Source: Macrobrachium rosenbergii
Taxonomy: Eukaryota > Arthropoda > Malacostraca > Decapoda > Palaemonidae
Reading direction: 5' to 3'
Assembly: GCF_040412425.1 (NCBI RefSeq)
Contig: NC_089743.1
Coordinates: forward strand, 87,954,471 to 88,018,470
Length of the DNA: 64,000 nt
Under the pieces are notes generated by a model. It was not told the origin of the DNA. It did no database searches and worked only from the letters and a program-made list of their open reading frames with translations. Within the stretch, counting starts at the first letter, position 1. Every line of letters starts with the position of its first letter. The position numbers were made by a program, and so were the translations under genes. Positions 33,171 through 46,324 of this stretch are shown here, one piece after another.

Positions 33171-36100
33171 GACAATTTTGAAGGGCTTCTAAAGTACTTC
33201 TTGAATCACTTAAAATTACAGATTTCTGTGGTGGTATGTTTTTAATAAACTCAACTGCTGACTATTATTGCAGACAATTCTGCTGTGGAAACAAATGGTT
33301 TGTTTCCAAGTCCATTATTGTATTCCTGACTTCCACTTAAAAACTGAATCAGTAATGGAGGTACCAGTATTTTCAATGCATGCCATGAAACTCAAGGTAT
33401 CCTTTTCTAGTTTATTTTGAGGTTAATAAAAATATTATATTTGTGATGGTTGCTTTATCAACATATATTTTTGATGCAAAATATGAATATTTACAATCTT
33501 CAATGAAAGGCTATCTCAATTTTTCCCCTACTGTGACTTCAAGCAATTTTTTTTTATTATGCATAGTACAAAGCTGGTGAATCCTGAGGTTTACCCACTA
33601 TAATGAGGCTAAAATATAATGTATATACCACAAGAATGAGGTGGAGCATTAACAAAGATTAAATGCAGATGGTGCAGAGTAGGCACTTGGTGCTCAAAAT
33701 CAGCAAAGAAAGCTAATATACATTGGCTATACTCATTAAGGAATTTAAATTTATTAAGTGCCCAGAGACTAATGTATACTGATACTAGAACTTTAATACA
33801 AGTTATCGGTTAAACTGGGAGAGTTAATGTAAGCACTCCTAAACTTTTGAAACAATACTGGTCATTGGTGAGAACGTGTGTAAGCACACATCTATATTAT
33901 ACCACTCAACAGTTAAAATATCAACAATCCTATAACTATACCCAAATATTCATGTCTAAATCAGTATTGCTGAATAAAAAAACAATAAATAAATTTAAAA
34001 TAAGACCATGTTCCTTTAGTGACATTTAATCATTTATAACTATTTAGATACTACAAGTTTTCTTTCAACTTGATTGATTCTATATGTAGAAACAAAGCTC
34101 TACAGCTGTACTATGCATGAAGAAATAGCCACTGCATAATGAAACAAGCTCAGCTTAAAAGGGAAAAAACTATCACTAATTTGCTGCCTGGTGGGTTCAT
34201 CCTAATATTAGGCATGAGAATATAGGACTTCCTCTAACCACAAGTGGATCATGGAGGGACTGAATTTGCATGAAGAGATACACAGTACAAAGTCCTATAA
34301 AAATAGCAGGAGCAAATGCACTTTAAAAGAGCACAACCACAATATATTACACCCTTGCTCCTGAATACTCTCCTTAATATTAATGTAACAGGATCAACCT
34401 CTGCCAAAGCAGTAGTGTTGCCATAGGCTATATTAAAATTCCAATATACTTAGGTAGATTTTGAGTCACCACTGAATGTCAATGGCAGAAACTGCCAAAG
34501 CATTTCAGTCATGGACAGCCCATACATAGAGGGAAAGAGGAGACCAAAAAGAGAGGGTGTCCCAGTGATTTTTTCCCCATTTTTTAAACCTCTAAAGCAT
34601 AGGAAAATAAGTTTTACATTTAATTAACAATGTTAAAAATTGTTAAAATGTGTATAAAATATGGTCAACAAATCTGCATATTTTTGGCTACTTGAGCATC
34701 ATTGTGATGAAAAAAATAAAACTTTTAAAACTGCATGTTAACACTGAGCTTATTCGAAAGCATGAAGCCAGAAATTTAAAAGCTACTACATATGAGTTCC
34801 TTCTAACAATCTACAATCCTCCAAAGCCATCAACTCAAACTGTACTTTAATTATGCAATCTCAGAAAAATATATTCATTTACATCACATACTAAACATGA
34901 ACTTGCCCATCAAATAAAAAAAATATTTTCAACTTATGTGATATGATTGAAATAAATTTAAAGTAAGACTAGCTCATGTTACTCTTGCATTTAAAAACGG
35001 CCCCAAATCATAAATATAATGTACTGCAACTGAAAAAAATAAATACATTGAAAATATTGGATAACATCTGAGAATACAACATCCTGTATAAACAAAGGTA
35101 ATTCACACTAAGGAAAATATATATACACTAATTCAAATAATAGTTTTCTTACATACATGTACAGTATATATGTGTATATATTTTATTTATGTATATACAT
35201 ACACAATATAGAGCCTTATATCCAGAACCCACCTAGCTGACATTAAGATATTGGATGTTGAGAGCAGTGCATAAATTTCAAACCATTGTCACATTGACTG
35301 CAGCCAAGGCCACTATGAGAATAATGTAGTGTTGATTAGTAATGCTTTAGTTTTGAATGGAGTTAATTATAATGCTTTTGCTTAAGTTTTTGAAAAGAGG
35401 CTTTTAAAATACAGCACTTAGTTTTGGTTAAAGATAATTCTTTTATAAATACATAAGTTGGTTTCATTTCCATAAAAAATGAACAGAAAATCCAGAGTAA
35501 CTTCAACCAAGCTGTGTTTATATGAGGTACAGTTGAACTGCTGAACCATTAGGGAGTGACAAGATAAAATGTGTACAGTATCTTCAAGGATCCCATCATA
35601 TGCAGCTAATGTTACTCACCAATATTTTCCTTCATCTTTTAGAAAAGTTAGTTTCTATTAAAAACCAATGATCAGCCTAGTCCAGCTAGTTGACTGAGTA
35701 AGCATATTTTTAGATTTACCTGTTTCATTTTTTAAAACAACTTTTCTATTATAATATGCATACATGTAATTAATATGTTCACAGTTATCTTCTGTGTCAT
35801 ATACAGTACTCAGTTTATCCTTTGAAAACAATTCCTTAAGAATTTGAGTTAATTTCATTTTATGCGTTAGTTTTTCTTATAAATTGTCATTTCTTTTATA
35901 TTATTTGCATTTAATGATTATTCTTCTTTATATATAATCTTCATAAACTATCTTGTACATGTAGATTAGCTATGATATGCTTTACTACAAAAATGGTTCA
36001 CTATACAAAACCATATATCTGGATCCCTCTCAGTTTGAGTAGTTCTGGATACAAGGGTCTCTACTGTGTGTGCGCGCACATGTACATAAGAGTGTCACAT

Positions 36101-36408
36101 ACATACATACTACGATAACTGAACTGTAATTCTAGAGACCAAGATTTTGACTGCTCTTACATTTAACTTTAAAATAACAAATTATTTCAATGAGCCTTTG
36201 GATTCTGTTAAGGAGATTGATAAACTGTCAATCTATAACAAAAGTCATAAAAGCAGTTGCAGGCCAGTTTCGACATTCTTTTTCGTTAAACCTGTATAAA
36301 GAGCAGTTATGTAACTAAGATGTTAACGGTTAGTTTGAAATCTCAAAAAATGAAAGAATTATTGTAGTGCTTTATTTCTGTCACTACAACCCTTCCTATT
36401 AAAAATCC
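33171..36408. other. OGDH 3' UTR and downstream sequence, no other gene seen
   Basis: AT-rich sequence with short TA/TG tracts (35100-35210). The proximal part must contain the OGDH 3' UTR, whose length is not determinable here. Nothing else recognised. Confidence 0.5.
36371..36376 (-). promoter_or_regulatory. AATAAA polyadenylation hexamer after OGDH stop
   Basis: A minus-strand AATAAA lies 33 bases past the stop codon. That is unusually close, so a longer 3' UTR with other signals is also possible. Confidence 0.35.
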
Positions 36409-36508
36409 TTAAAGAGCAAGCGCATCTTCCAGAAGTTGCTTCAATTCTCGAATGTGAGTCTTTTTACTTCCAGTAGCAGGAGATGGAGATGCAGGGCGCC
36501 CAGCATAC
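36409..36508 (-). CDS. Ogdh: OGDH terminal coding exon
   Basis: Encodes the last 32 residues: YAGRPASPSPATGSKKTHIR then ELKQLLEDALAL and a TAA stop. This is the conserved C-terminus of 2-oxoglutarate dehydrogenase E1 (the 'YxGRxxxxxxATGxKxxHxxExxxLL' pattern). The exon opens at a GT-AG acceptor (ttctcatttag|G) and its first base completes the codon begun by AC at the end of the exon at 56451-56605. The mature enzyme is the thiamine-diphosphate-dependent first component of the mitochondrial 2-oxoglutarate dehydrogenase complex in the TCA cycle. Confidence 0.93.
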
Positions 36509-38159
36509 CTAAATGAGAATCTCAACATTAACAAACTTATGACACAGATTATTCATTACTAAAAATGGCTAAAATGTACAGAAATTAATTCAATTAAATT
36601 ACATCTTAATAATCAAAATCATCAAGGACACATCTAAAGGCTTTCATTTTTCTCTTTTAACCTTCCCAATAATTGAGAAATTTAAGCCTTAATAATTATG
36701 CTACCAACAACAACAACAATTTTCATAAGAATGAACGAGTGTGGAAGCTGCTGAGCTAAGGAACCTGAATATCTTTTTGTAACATGAAATACAGTACAGT
36801 GTATTATAGCTACTTTGAAAAAATGCATGCCAAGCACAAATATCAGGTGTGGAGTAAAACTGTAAAAAAAAGACTAACAGTAATACATTCAGACAATTAC
36901 ATAGTTTGCAGGTCAATTTTACTTTAATAAATGTCTTTATTGTAAGTCAATGAACAGGAACCATATGCATTTATCATTAAATAATTCAACAGGATCCAAT
37001 AATGAGTCTCAGCATCTTTGGCTGGCCAAAAAGTTTCTTATAGCTATGGATGTGAGTTATTACAATACTAAAGATAGTCTGCTGAAGGATTCATTCTTAA
37101 AAATAGTGAAAATTGAAGCATGGTAAGAGTTGAAGTTGGACTATCCGGTGATAAAAGAATGAAGGGATGTATAAAAAATGAAACAAGAGTGCACTGCATC
37201 TACTGCCAACATGATACTGTAAGGAAACTCAGTACAGTACCATTTATACTGCTAAGCAAGACACACAACTGTGAACAGTATATTGAAAAAAAAGACTAGA
37301 ACACATCACTTGATGAGAGTAAGTTACCCTCATGAAATAAAAGTTGCAAAAACTTGAATATATTAAAAAAGAAACTAAAGTTACCTATTTGAAAGTTTAC
37401 CCCCATGAAATAAAAGTTGCAAGAACTTGAATATTAAAAAAGAAACTGAAGATATATATTTAAAAAAATGTCATGACTTGGAAGAAAGTTATTCAGAAAA
37501 CTACAATCTAAAGTGACAAATACCAAGTTACATAGTTCCTTACTAGAACAAATATTGGTCAATGAAAAAAAAAAAATGAAAAAATACTTTGATGAAACAG
37601 CAGCTTTTCCTTAACAGGAAATGGCTTGAGAGAAATGAAAGATATATATTGAATAAAGGAATGTACTGTGAAAAAAAATTTCAACATCTTCACAGAGGAC
37701 CCTTTAGCAGTGTGTGAACTCCCACCCTAAACTTACTCTATGCCACTTACTATACATTTGTTTCAAATTATTCATTTCTTCCAAATCAGTACACTGTCCA
37801 GCAGAGTGAGTTATGTGCAAAATTTCACAAGCAAGCATAACAGATAACGACAAATTACAGCAAGAGGAAAAAATTCAACATACACTAAAAGAAAGTAAGA
37901 ACTGCAGCACTTGCATATGTCTCAACCTTGCAAAAAATGGTTTGCCTGCTATATATTTACTCGTGCTTCATTTTATTTTTTTATTCAACACCTAGTCGCT
38001 ACTGCCTAAACTAGCAATAAAGGCACTGGTATGGTTAGATTACTTTCTTTGAATATATAATAAAATTAAAAATAAGCAAAACAAACTTTACAACAATAAT
38101 GTACAGTAAAAAAGAACATGGCTAAAATTAGTTATGAAACATAATCAAATGCTCCCTTT
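36509..38159. other. OGDH intron, start of the 19.9-kb last intron
   Basis: AT-rich. Contains a diverged tandem pair at 37321-37451 and no recognised gene. Confidence 0.6.
37321..37451. repeat. Diverged 60-bp tandem pair
   Basis: Copies at 37321-37380 and 37394-37451 share 'catgaaataaaagttgcaa' and 'aacttgaata', differing by a few changes. Confidence 0.85.
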
Positions 38160-39800
38160 GCATTCTTAACATTATTTCCTACCCCTAGATGGGACCAAAA
38201 ATGGAATCAGCAGTTTCTTTGCACATCAACTCCTCAGCTCAGTTGTAGCTGAGATAGGCCATCTCTCATCACAAGAAATGATAGTGCTCCGCAGTTCCCT
38301 TCTACTGGGGCCCCCAACAGCTCCAACTACTGAAAAATATTCACCGGCCAACAACCAAGGATTAGCAGTTAAGCTCTTCCAGAAAATCCTGTATTTTAAG
38401 TGGTGACAAGATGCAGCCAACTTCCAAATAAGAGCCCTTCAAGTCCAGTCTGCCACAGAGCTGTTGCTGTCCAGTGATATCTCAAAAGGAGGACTGGGGC
38501 ATCCATATGTCAGACCTGAATGCACCATAACTTTGGCCAAAAAAATTCAAGGGCCATATCAACCTGTTGGAGCTTGAAGTAGTCTTTCTAAGCCTGCAAG
38601 CATTCGCCAAGCATATAGCTGGTATGGTTGTCTGCATAATGTCTGACAGTTCTACTGTGGTGGCCTACCTTCACAATGAAGGATTCAGAAGATCATCCTC
38701 CATTTGCCTGCTGACGATAAAATCCTCTATACTGAGAAGCTAAAAATAAAATACCAATCCCAAGGTCTGTCCCAAGATGGGACAGTGAGCTGGCAGATTC
38801 CTTTAGTTAGGGAAGTCGAAGTCAAAAATACCTACCAGTGATTTCTACTTCCAAAAGTGTGCAGAGTATTATGGGAGCTCTAGCCTTTCCATTAGATCAT
38901 CAACAGGTTCTGTCATCATAGGAGAAGCTATAGTACTTTGATAGCCCAACTTTTGATGTTACCATTAGGACCTTCCCCCCCATTGCTACACATGTGATCA
39001 TTTTCTAGTAATGCCCCTGCATGAGATGGTGACAGGGTGTTCTACAGAAACTACAGAGGCCACTGCCACCCGTGGGAATGTGTCAACTTCCAGACTTTCC
39101 AAGGACAAATGGTGCCTCTTCTATAATTGGTGCAGCTCTAGATCCTCTCTAAGCCACAGTTCTGCAGTGCAGATCCTCTCCAAGCCACAGTTTCCTTAAA
39201 GGCTAATTTCTTACTGTAATTACTGATAATAGGAAGTTGTCCGTATCAGATGAAAAATTCTACATATCTGCCCTCTCACAAGCTTTCCAATGCAGAGCCA
39301 TTAATTTGGGATAAATCTACATAAGCTATGTTGCAGGCACCAGCATTTTGAGAGGGAGGCTTTAGATCTTCAGTCTCACCTATGGGATTTGCAATTAGTA
39401 CTCAAATACCTTCAAAGTAATATTTGTGACCCAATTAATCATGCATCCCCAAAGAATGGGACTGAAAACTTTTTCTCTTAGCTGTAGCCGTTGCTCAAGA
39501 GGTACAAACTCAATGCCTTACTAAATCAGGTATCTCTCTCCAAAATTGACAGATTATTGGCTAAGGTGCCTGGTTTCGTATAAAAAATTGGCAACCCATC
39601 ACTCCCCCACCAGTCACCTAGCTTTGTAATTGGTGCTCAGCCTATGCAGCAGTCTAACATGGAAAATCTTGCCATTTGCCCTGCCAGAGCCATAAAGTGT
39701 TACTGCGAATACTAGTATATCCTTTTGGCTGAGGATTATTATGTAATCACATGATTTACAGATAACATAGGGGCTCAAAATGTGCCAGTTAGCTTATACT
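38160..39800 (+). pseudogene. DIRS-like RNase H and tyrosine recombinase relic, plus strand
   Basis: Joining frames gives SSDISKGGLG and, in another frame, a run reading HINLLELEVVFLSLQAFAKH, then MVVCIMSDSSTVVAYLHNEG and FRRSSSICLL (38470-38740). This is the RNase H region of DIRS elements. Further along, 39280-39700 matches recombinase blocks, including LAICPARAIKCYCEY at about 39670-39715. Many stops and shifts, so this is an old copy lying antisense inside the OGDH intron. Confidence 0.75.
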
Positions 39801-42304
39801 GTAGGACTAGCCCTAAGGAAGTTAAGTATTTTAACAACAAATAATTATGTATACCACAGGCTGAATGGTGGTTGCTGAGCTCAAAACGTAATTGAACTGA
39901 CAACACAACAAGTGACTACCCTGTAAACATTAATAAGCTCTAGAAGCAACTGTAAAGAGGTTGATTCAAATTTAAAAGCACAGAATCCAATCACAAGGGG
40001 ATTTCCATCTGCAGACAATTTGGTTTCAAAGATTCATTTGCAATTACAGTAATTTATAAGGACAAAATTATACTCTTAACTGCATTTTTTGTAAGAGTAT
40101 GATATTTCTGAAAGGTAACACTGTAATGTTTCTGGCCTACTGTTGGCTTGAAAATCCTAAAAATATGGCTGGAAATTATGGGTAATAACTGATTTACTTA
40201 CAATGGTCTGGCAATACAAATTTGCATATAGTCAAAAGGTGATTACTTACAATCATTATCAATATGCAAATTAAATTTTGGAAATTTTCAATCTGGGACA
40301 CCTGATATATTACAACAGGCATAGTGACTCCCTCTCTCAGCAATGTACAGTATGTGAATTAAATGTTTCATGCCGACTGACAGATAATGCGGGGTTGAGC
40401 TAGTAACAGGCATAATGAGCAGGCCAGTTTTGCCTTTTCTTTTACTGTATCTGTAGCTCTTATCAAAACCTGCACAAAGTTTTAAGGTAGCATTAACTTA
40501 GACTAGGAGTTCATAATAGGTGCAATCAGTATTGTATTTGCACATAAGCCTCTTTCTTATGACATATTAGATTTAAATTACTTTGCAGTGGCCCTTTGGC
40601 ACCAGTTGCATTCCTTTCTGTCATTTAATTTTCATGCATGTCCTTTGGTGTGCTGTGTTCCTACTTAACAACCTAACTTCAACCTCACACTATGCTCTAA
40701 TTTTCACCTCCTCCATAAACTAATCTACTGGGCAAGCCTTATATTTTCCTAATTTCCCATTCCTAATAGCCTAATCTTATTACACAAAATTCAAATTTTT
40801 TAGAGAAACTTCAGCAAGATAAGGAAAAATGCCTGAATAATGAAAGGTTCCCATTCATAATTACAGTTCAGTTTTGCAATAAAATATAAGGATAATTTTT
40901 GTCACTGCATAATAAAGATGTTACTAAATTAAATTTATATAACATTCTATTAATGTTTGTAAAAATACAAAAATATAAATAAATTTATTGAACCTAATAC
41001 CTTATTTCTTGTTTTATAAAAACTAAAGGTCCATTCTTGCAAATAGAACATTTTGTAATTTACAGTATCTCAAGATACAAAAGGAATCTATTATCCAATT
41101 GCAAATTATTTTTGTACTAATGGAAAGTTCCTTTTTATATAGGAAATTAAATATATATACATATTAAAAGTGTTCTGCATCATTCTTCAATATACCAAGT
41201 TTTTAAAAGTAACTTGTACTTTTCCTAGGATACAAACCTATGCTTTCATAAATGGAGTTTCTCACGCATAGCGTGCTTTGGCTATCACTGACTTAACTAG
41301 AAAATCAGTATAGTATCTGACTAATGATGTAACACAGATAATGGTAATCTACATGAATTACTCTGGTCTTCTTTTCTTCAACCAATATCTCATATGGAAA
41401 GCAGTTTTCTAAAAGAAAAAAAAATGGAGTTACTGTACTAACTAATAAAGTTAATGTCATTAACCTTATTTACAGTTTGCAGTGCAAGCACGATTTGATA
41501 TTAAAACTAGCATTAAAATGAATTGGATAGAAGGAATAAAATTCACATTACTTCAGAGCATTGGAAAAAAAATCTTAGGATTTTAGCCTAATTTTACAGT
41601 TCTTACACATCTTATTTACAAAAAAATTATTGTTACCAGATTATCACTTTTCTACCCTTTCAAAGGTGAAAATTTAAAACAAATTTCAATGATTTAGCTG
41701 CCAGAAGGATACCATACTTCAAAACATTTGTGGAAAGCAAGAACTGATATAAAGCCCTGCTGGAAAGCAGGTTTGCTTATTCTTCATAATAAATGGTAAC
41801 AAGCATGAACAATTTATATATGAATCATTGTACAATACTTTACAATGACATTTACAATACATCAAAATGAAATTCTGAGGTTTTTACTCACAAACCTTCA
41901 TAGTGCTGTAGGTAACTCCAGTCATGAAAATAGTTGAGGTAATCCAACACCAGATACAAAATTTTACATTACTTAGGAAGCTAGAATTGTTTCAGTTTTC
42001 AAAAGGTTTTGTGGGAAACGCTGAATTCTGATGATGAGTAGATGCTAACCTAACATATTTGTATAATGTGCCATGATACAGTAAAACACTGAAATCTTAT
42101 TTCCTCTGTGATTTCAAAACTATAAAACAGATGTTCATAAGGCTCAAAGGACTCTATAAGATTATTTTGACTTCTTCCAAAGCTTATTTTTCTATAAAAT
42201 CCTCTTTGAAAAATTTCTAAAAAGCTTATAAAACTCTTGTCCTATTTGACTCTAGTGTAGTAAAAATAACAAAGGCAACAGGGAAAATAAATTACGGAAG
42301 AATA
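39801..42304. other. OGDH intron, nothing recognised
   Basis: AT-rich intronic sequence without clear repeats or coding features. Confidence 0.5.
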
Positions 42305-42551
42305 CATTCAACCCCCACTTTATCGCGGTTCAGTATTTGCGGCTTCAGTTGATTGCAGATTTTTCTGTGGAATGTTTCCAAATATATCGTGGAAAATCCA
42401 CTAATTCGTGGATTTTTTTTTTTTTTGTAGAGCAATATTCACTAATTACTGTATTTTCATGTTATTTTTGTGACATTATTTACTAATTTTCAGATATTAA
42501 TGTAAACAGCAAAATATCCATAAAATGTTAAAGTAAAATCCCTCAATATTG

Positions 42552-42614
<63 letters not shown>
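42552..42614. repeat. (TA)n microsatellite
   Basis: About 30 TA units between two left-type pogo-like ends. Confidence 0.95.
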
Positions 42615-42616
<2 letters not shown>

Positions 42617-45354
42617 GGGTCCCTGCTACATCACATATCAGCAATAGCTGCTTCAGTTAATCGCTGGTTTTTCTGTGGTGCTTATCTACAAATATATCGC
42701 GGAAAATTCACTAATTCGCGAATTTTTTCATAGAACAATATTCACTAATTACTCTATTTTCATAACTACTGTAAATACATTTTTCATGATGAAAAATTAT
42801 TTACTAATTTTCAAATATTAATATTAAACAGCAAAATATCAATAAAATGTTAAATTAAAACCCCACAAAATCACAAAACAGCTTACCAATGTACATAAAC
42901 ACTCAGTTCAATCTCTCTCTCTCTCTCTCTTTCAGTCCACAAATCTTTCAATGCAAAAACAGCAAAATTTCACTAAAACTTTATTTCACTTACAAAATAA
43001 GCTATAATACTGATCTATTATTATCGTAAAATATATAGTACAAAGACAATTGTCTTGACATCTGTAATTGTTTTTGCTGCAGGTACGTTTTGCCATGTTT
43101 TTTCTTTCTCTGATTTACTGAACTGTGCTTCATTAACAGTTTAGTAGCTGGCTCTATGATTATCACACATATTAGTAGACAAGAGAGTATTTTATCACTG
43201 TTGATGTTTCGTAGCTAATCACAGTAAAAATATTTAAAATCCAAGTTTCATGTGTAAGCAACATAAGGTTACAGTTATTCTCCTCCCCAGCTTGTCAAGT
43301 CAAGGTTTGTCACCAGCTGCTGTGCTGAGACTATTTGTAGTAAACACCAGTTCTCTCTCTCTCAATGAAATATGAATTACTGTATCGTAAACTTTTATGT
43401 AAAAAATTAAAAATAATTCCATTAATAAATTCATTTCTTTTAGCGATGAAAAAATTATTTTCCTAATTCTTTCGGTAGTGGTGAGCCTCAATCAGCTGAT
43501 TCTGAGAATGTAAACATTACAAATGTGGGACAATCATTTTTTTTATATATATATTACAATAAGAACAGATCAAAATAATACTACAGTATAGATGACTTCT
43601 GTAAGGAAATAACGTATTAATGTTTTTGCATTAATATCAATGTCTGAAAATTAGTAAACTATTGTAACATATACATACACAAGAGAATATTTTATCACTG
43701 CTGATGCTTGGGACGAACATTTTTCAAAAGATAAAAATGAACTTTACAGTACATACTGATTACTGTATTTTGCTGTATTTATATTAATGTTACAGTACGG
43801 TACTGTAGTCAGTACAGTAAATCATTTTTTATCACAAATGTATTCATTCACAAAAATACTAACATAAAAATACATACGCAGATCGCTGTGACATAAGCAA
43901 GCCTACTGTTTCGTTTGTACGTACGTATTGTACAACATGTACTGACAGTAGTTACATCATTCTACAAACTACCCATGTATTTTAGATATGCTCTAAACTC
44001 ATCCTAAAACACTTTACTGTACTGTAATATAATTTCAAATCCATCTTACAAAACACAAAAAAATCAATAAAAGGCACAGTTGCACAGTACACGATGCATA
44101 GCTGGCCATACCCTCACACAGTTCTCTGCTAAGTCTTAAAGTGATAGTACGTAGCTGTAAGCCATATCATGTGCCTATATATCTTTAAGGCTAACATTGT
44201 AAGATGACCGAAATATTAAATTTATTTTATGATGATAATTTAAGGTATAATTGGGGTTTGAACCATTAAAATAGGCAGTTATAAGCATTTTTAGAGGGGG
44301 ATACCAACAACACAGATTTTTGCTTAATGCAGGTGGTCAGTGTAAAAGAAGGTAGTGATTATCTTAAGATAAAAAAGAGGATTTAACTTCAGTTTCCTCA
44401 GAAACAACAAAGCTCTGGATGATGTGACGTTATAAAAAAACAAACTTGCAATTGCAAATGAAATTACAAGTTACAATGAAATTTCACACTATTTTTATTG
44501 ATCTTGCCATATCTTAAAGTCCAAATAGATATCCTAAGGGGATTTACCGTGGATGTATTGGAGAGTAGGATCAAACCAAGATTACTATTGCTCATAAGGG
44601 CAAGGATTAAAAAGGAATAAACATGGTCACTTCCAATGAAATACATTTGGCAGCATGGAAGGAAACGCCTAAAACGACTAGAAAGATTGGAAATAGTATG
44701 GTGTATGAGTTGTATTTTTGTTCTCTCTCTCTCACTGAGATAAGAGAGAGAGAATTTTTATGCATATGTAACATGTATGTTTATTTGTTTCGTGTAGTTT
44801 TATAGATAAACGTGATGTTACATTGTCATTCATTTTTTCATATTTTTCATGCTATAATTACAATTTTTTACATTTCAATAACTAGGTAATTTATGTGGGT
44901 ATACAGTACCTGTATGATTCATGTAACCTTAAACTTATCATTGTTTCTTATAGTGTGCAGTATTGGTGTTTGAACTATTAAAATAGGCAGTTACAAGCAT
45001 TCTAGTTTACGGTATACAGGGTATGATAAAAAAATTATTTACTAATTTTATAATATCAATGATGTAAACACAGCAAAATATAAATTCATTAAGGAAAATA
45101 TAGTAAATTGGATAAGATTTTAGCACAATTCTTTCCTTTTCACAATCTTTTACTGTTATAAAGTCTCCCACTTATGGGGAGGGACATAGGCCTAACTGTC
45201 AGTCATCTTGACATACTGAAATACTGACAGTGTGAAGGGTAGCACTTGGGCAAACAGAGAATCTCTCTCTCTCTCTCTTTACACTAAAGGATACTAACAG
45301 AATGTGAGTTGGATAGATAGATAGAAAGCTTTGACGTAGGCTCCATGACAATAT

Positions 45355-45460
45355 GCTATTGTCCGGAAGGGCTGGAAGTAGCCAATCACATAAGGGTAAC
45401 AGCGAGGCTTGTAGGACAACACGCTATTGGCTGGGAGGGTTGGAAATAGCCAATCACACA
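45355..45460. repeat. Diverged tandem pair, 69-bp period
   Basis: 'gctattgtccggaagggctg' at 45355 and 'gctattggctgggagggttg' at 45423 both lead into 'tagccaatcaca'. A related piece with 'ttggctggaagggttggaag' is at about 58809. Confidence 0.8.
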
Positions 45461-46159
45461 GCTTATAGCTCAGATGCTTTGTGTACTACTGTCACTAGTG
45501 TACGAGTTGTAATTTTGTTCCCTCTCTCTCTCTCTCTCTGTTAATGGAATATAAATTACTTTATCATGAACATAAAAATACAAAACCAAAGCTAAAACTG
45601 TATGAGGAAAAAATGGCTATGCCTGAATATAGGGGTAACTTGATTAGTTTTCACACATATGTAAGACATGTATTTTTAAGGGTAATGTTGTAAGGTGACT
45701 CTGAAATGATAATAGTGTTTTTGTTGTTTGAACTATTATAATGAGTGTTTTAAAAGGGGGGGGGGGGTTCCAACTTGCCGCAGGTGGTTGTGGTCCCTAA
45801 CCCCACAAATACCAGGGGGTCGACTGTACATCAACCAATAATAAAAGCACGAAAAATGTAAAACTAAATAATTAAATTACAATACATAACTGCAAGCAAC
45901 AGAGATTTAAAATTGCTATCAAGCTTTATTGAAGCTTCAGTGACATAAATCTTATCACTGCTGGCAGGTTTCAATCCTAATGCCATCTAGCTTCAGTCTT
46001 GGTACGTGCATATGGATTTGGTGAGAATGTCACATCTAAAATAGATTTTAAAATGCAACAACAGGCAAGCATTACCCCCTTCATCCAGAGTTAAACTTTA
46101 TAAGCTACTGTAATTACACCAGGAAAAGTAATGTGCTTCCAAAGTGAGTCTGTGCTCAC

Positions 46160-46324
46160 CTCACTACCCTTTTATGGGAAGATATCGTAGAGCTCTGACT
46201 ATCAGTTGAATCGGCAGCAACATCAGTAGGGCTTGACGTTGGAAAGAGCCAAGGGAACCAATATTCGTACCAAGACTGAGACCCATGCTCCACTGAGCCT
46301 TGTGTGTGCCTCTGAATCTCATTA
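46160..46324 (-). CDS. Candidate in-frame OGDH cassette exon (165 nt)
   Basis: On minus an acceptor (cactgtcctccag|T) and a consensus donor (GTGAG|GTGAGC, exon end 46160) enclose exactly 165 open bases. The upstream OGDH exon ends in phase 2 (codon begun with AC) and the downstream one starts with the single completing base. This segment starts by completing that codon (AC+T) and ends with AG, again phase 2, so it could be included without changing the frame. It would insert 55 residues before YAGRP, including NEIQRHTQGSVEHGSQSWYE, the aromatic run YWFPWLFP, and a Ser/Thr/Asp-rich stretch. No homologue comes to mind. Skipping it gives the canonical OGDH C-terminus, so if real it is alternative. 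Confidence 0.4.

Larger units (their letters stand above)
42305..45826. mobile_element. Cluster of pogo/Tigger-like non-autonomous repeats
   Basis: The outer ends are CATTCAACCCCC (42305) and GGGGGTCGACTG (ending 45826), both flanked by TA, as expected for Tc1/mariner-superfamily insertions. Inside, left-type sequence recurs near 42617 ('tatcgcggaaaattcactaa' is shared). Right-type sequence ('aaaataggcagttataagca') recurs near 44270, 44980 and 45730. No transposase is found. Either the cluster is several copies nested in each other or one element with internal duplications. The ends resemble Tigger/pogo termini (CAGTCGACCC...). Confidence 0.6.

Noticed and set aside
42305..42760. A hidden array reminiscent of CRISPR
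   Set aside because: Repeats are few, irregularly spaced and TA-flanked; they are transposon ends in a eukaryotic intron.
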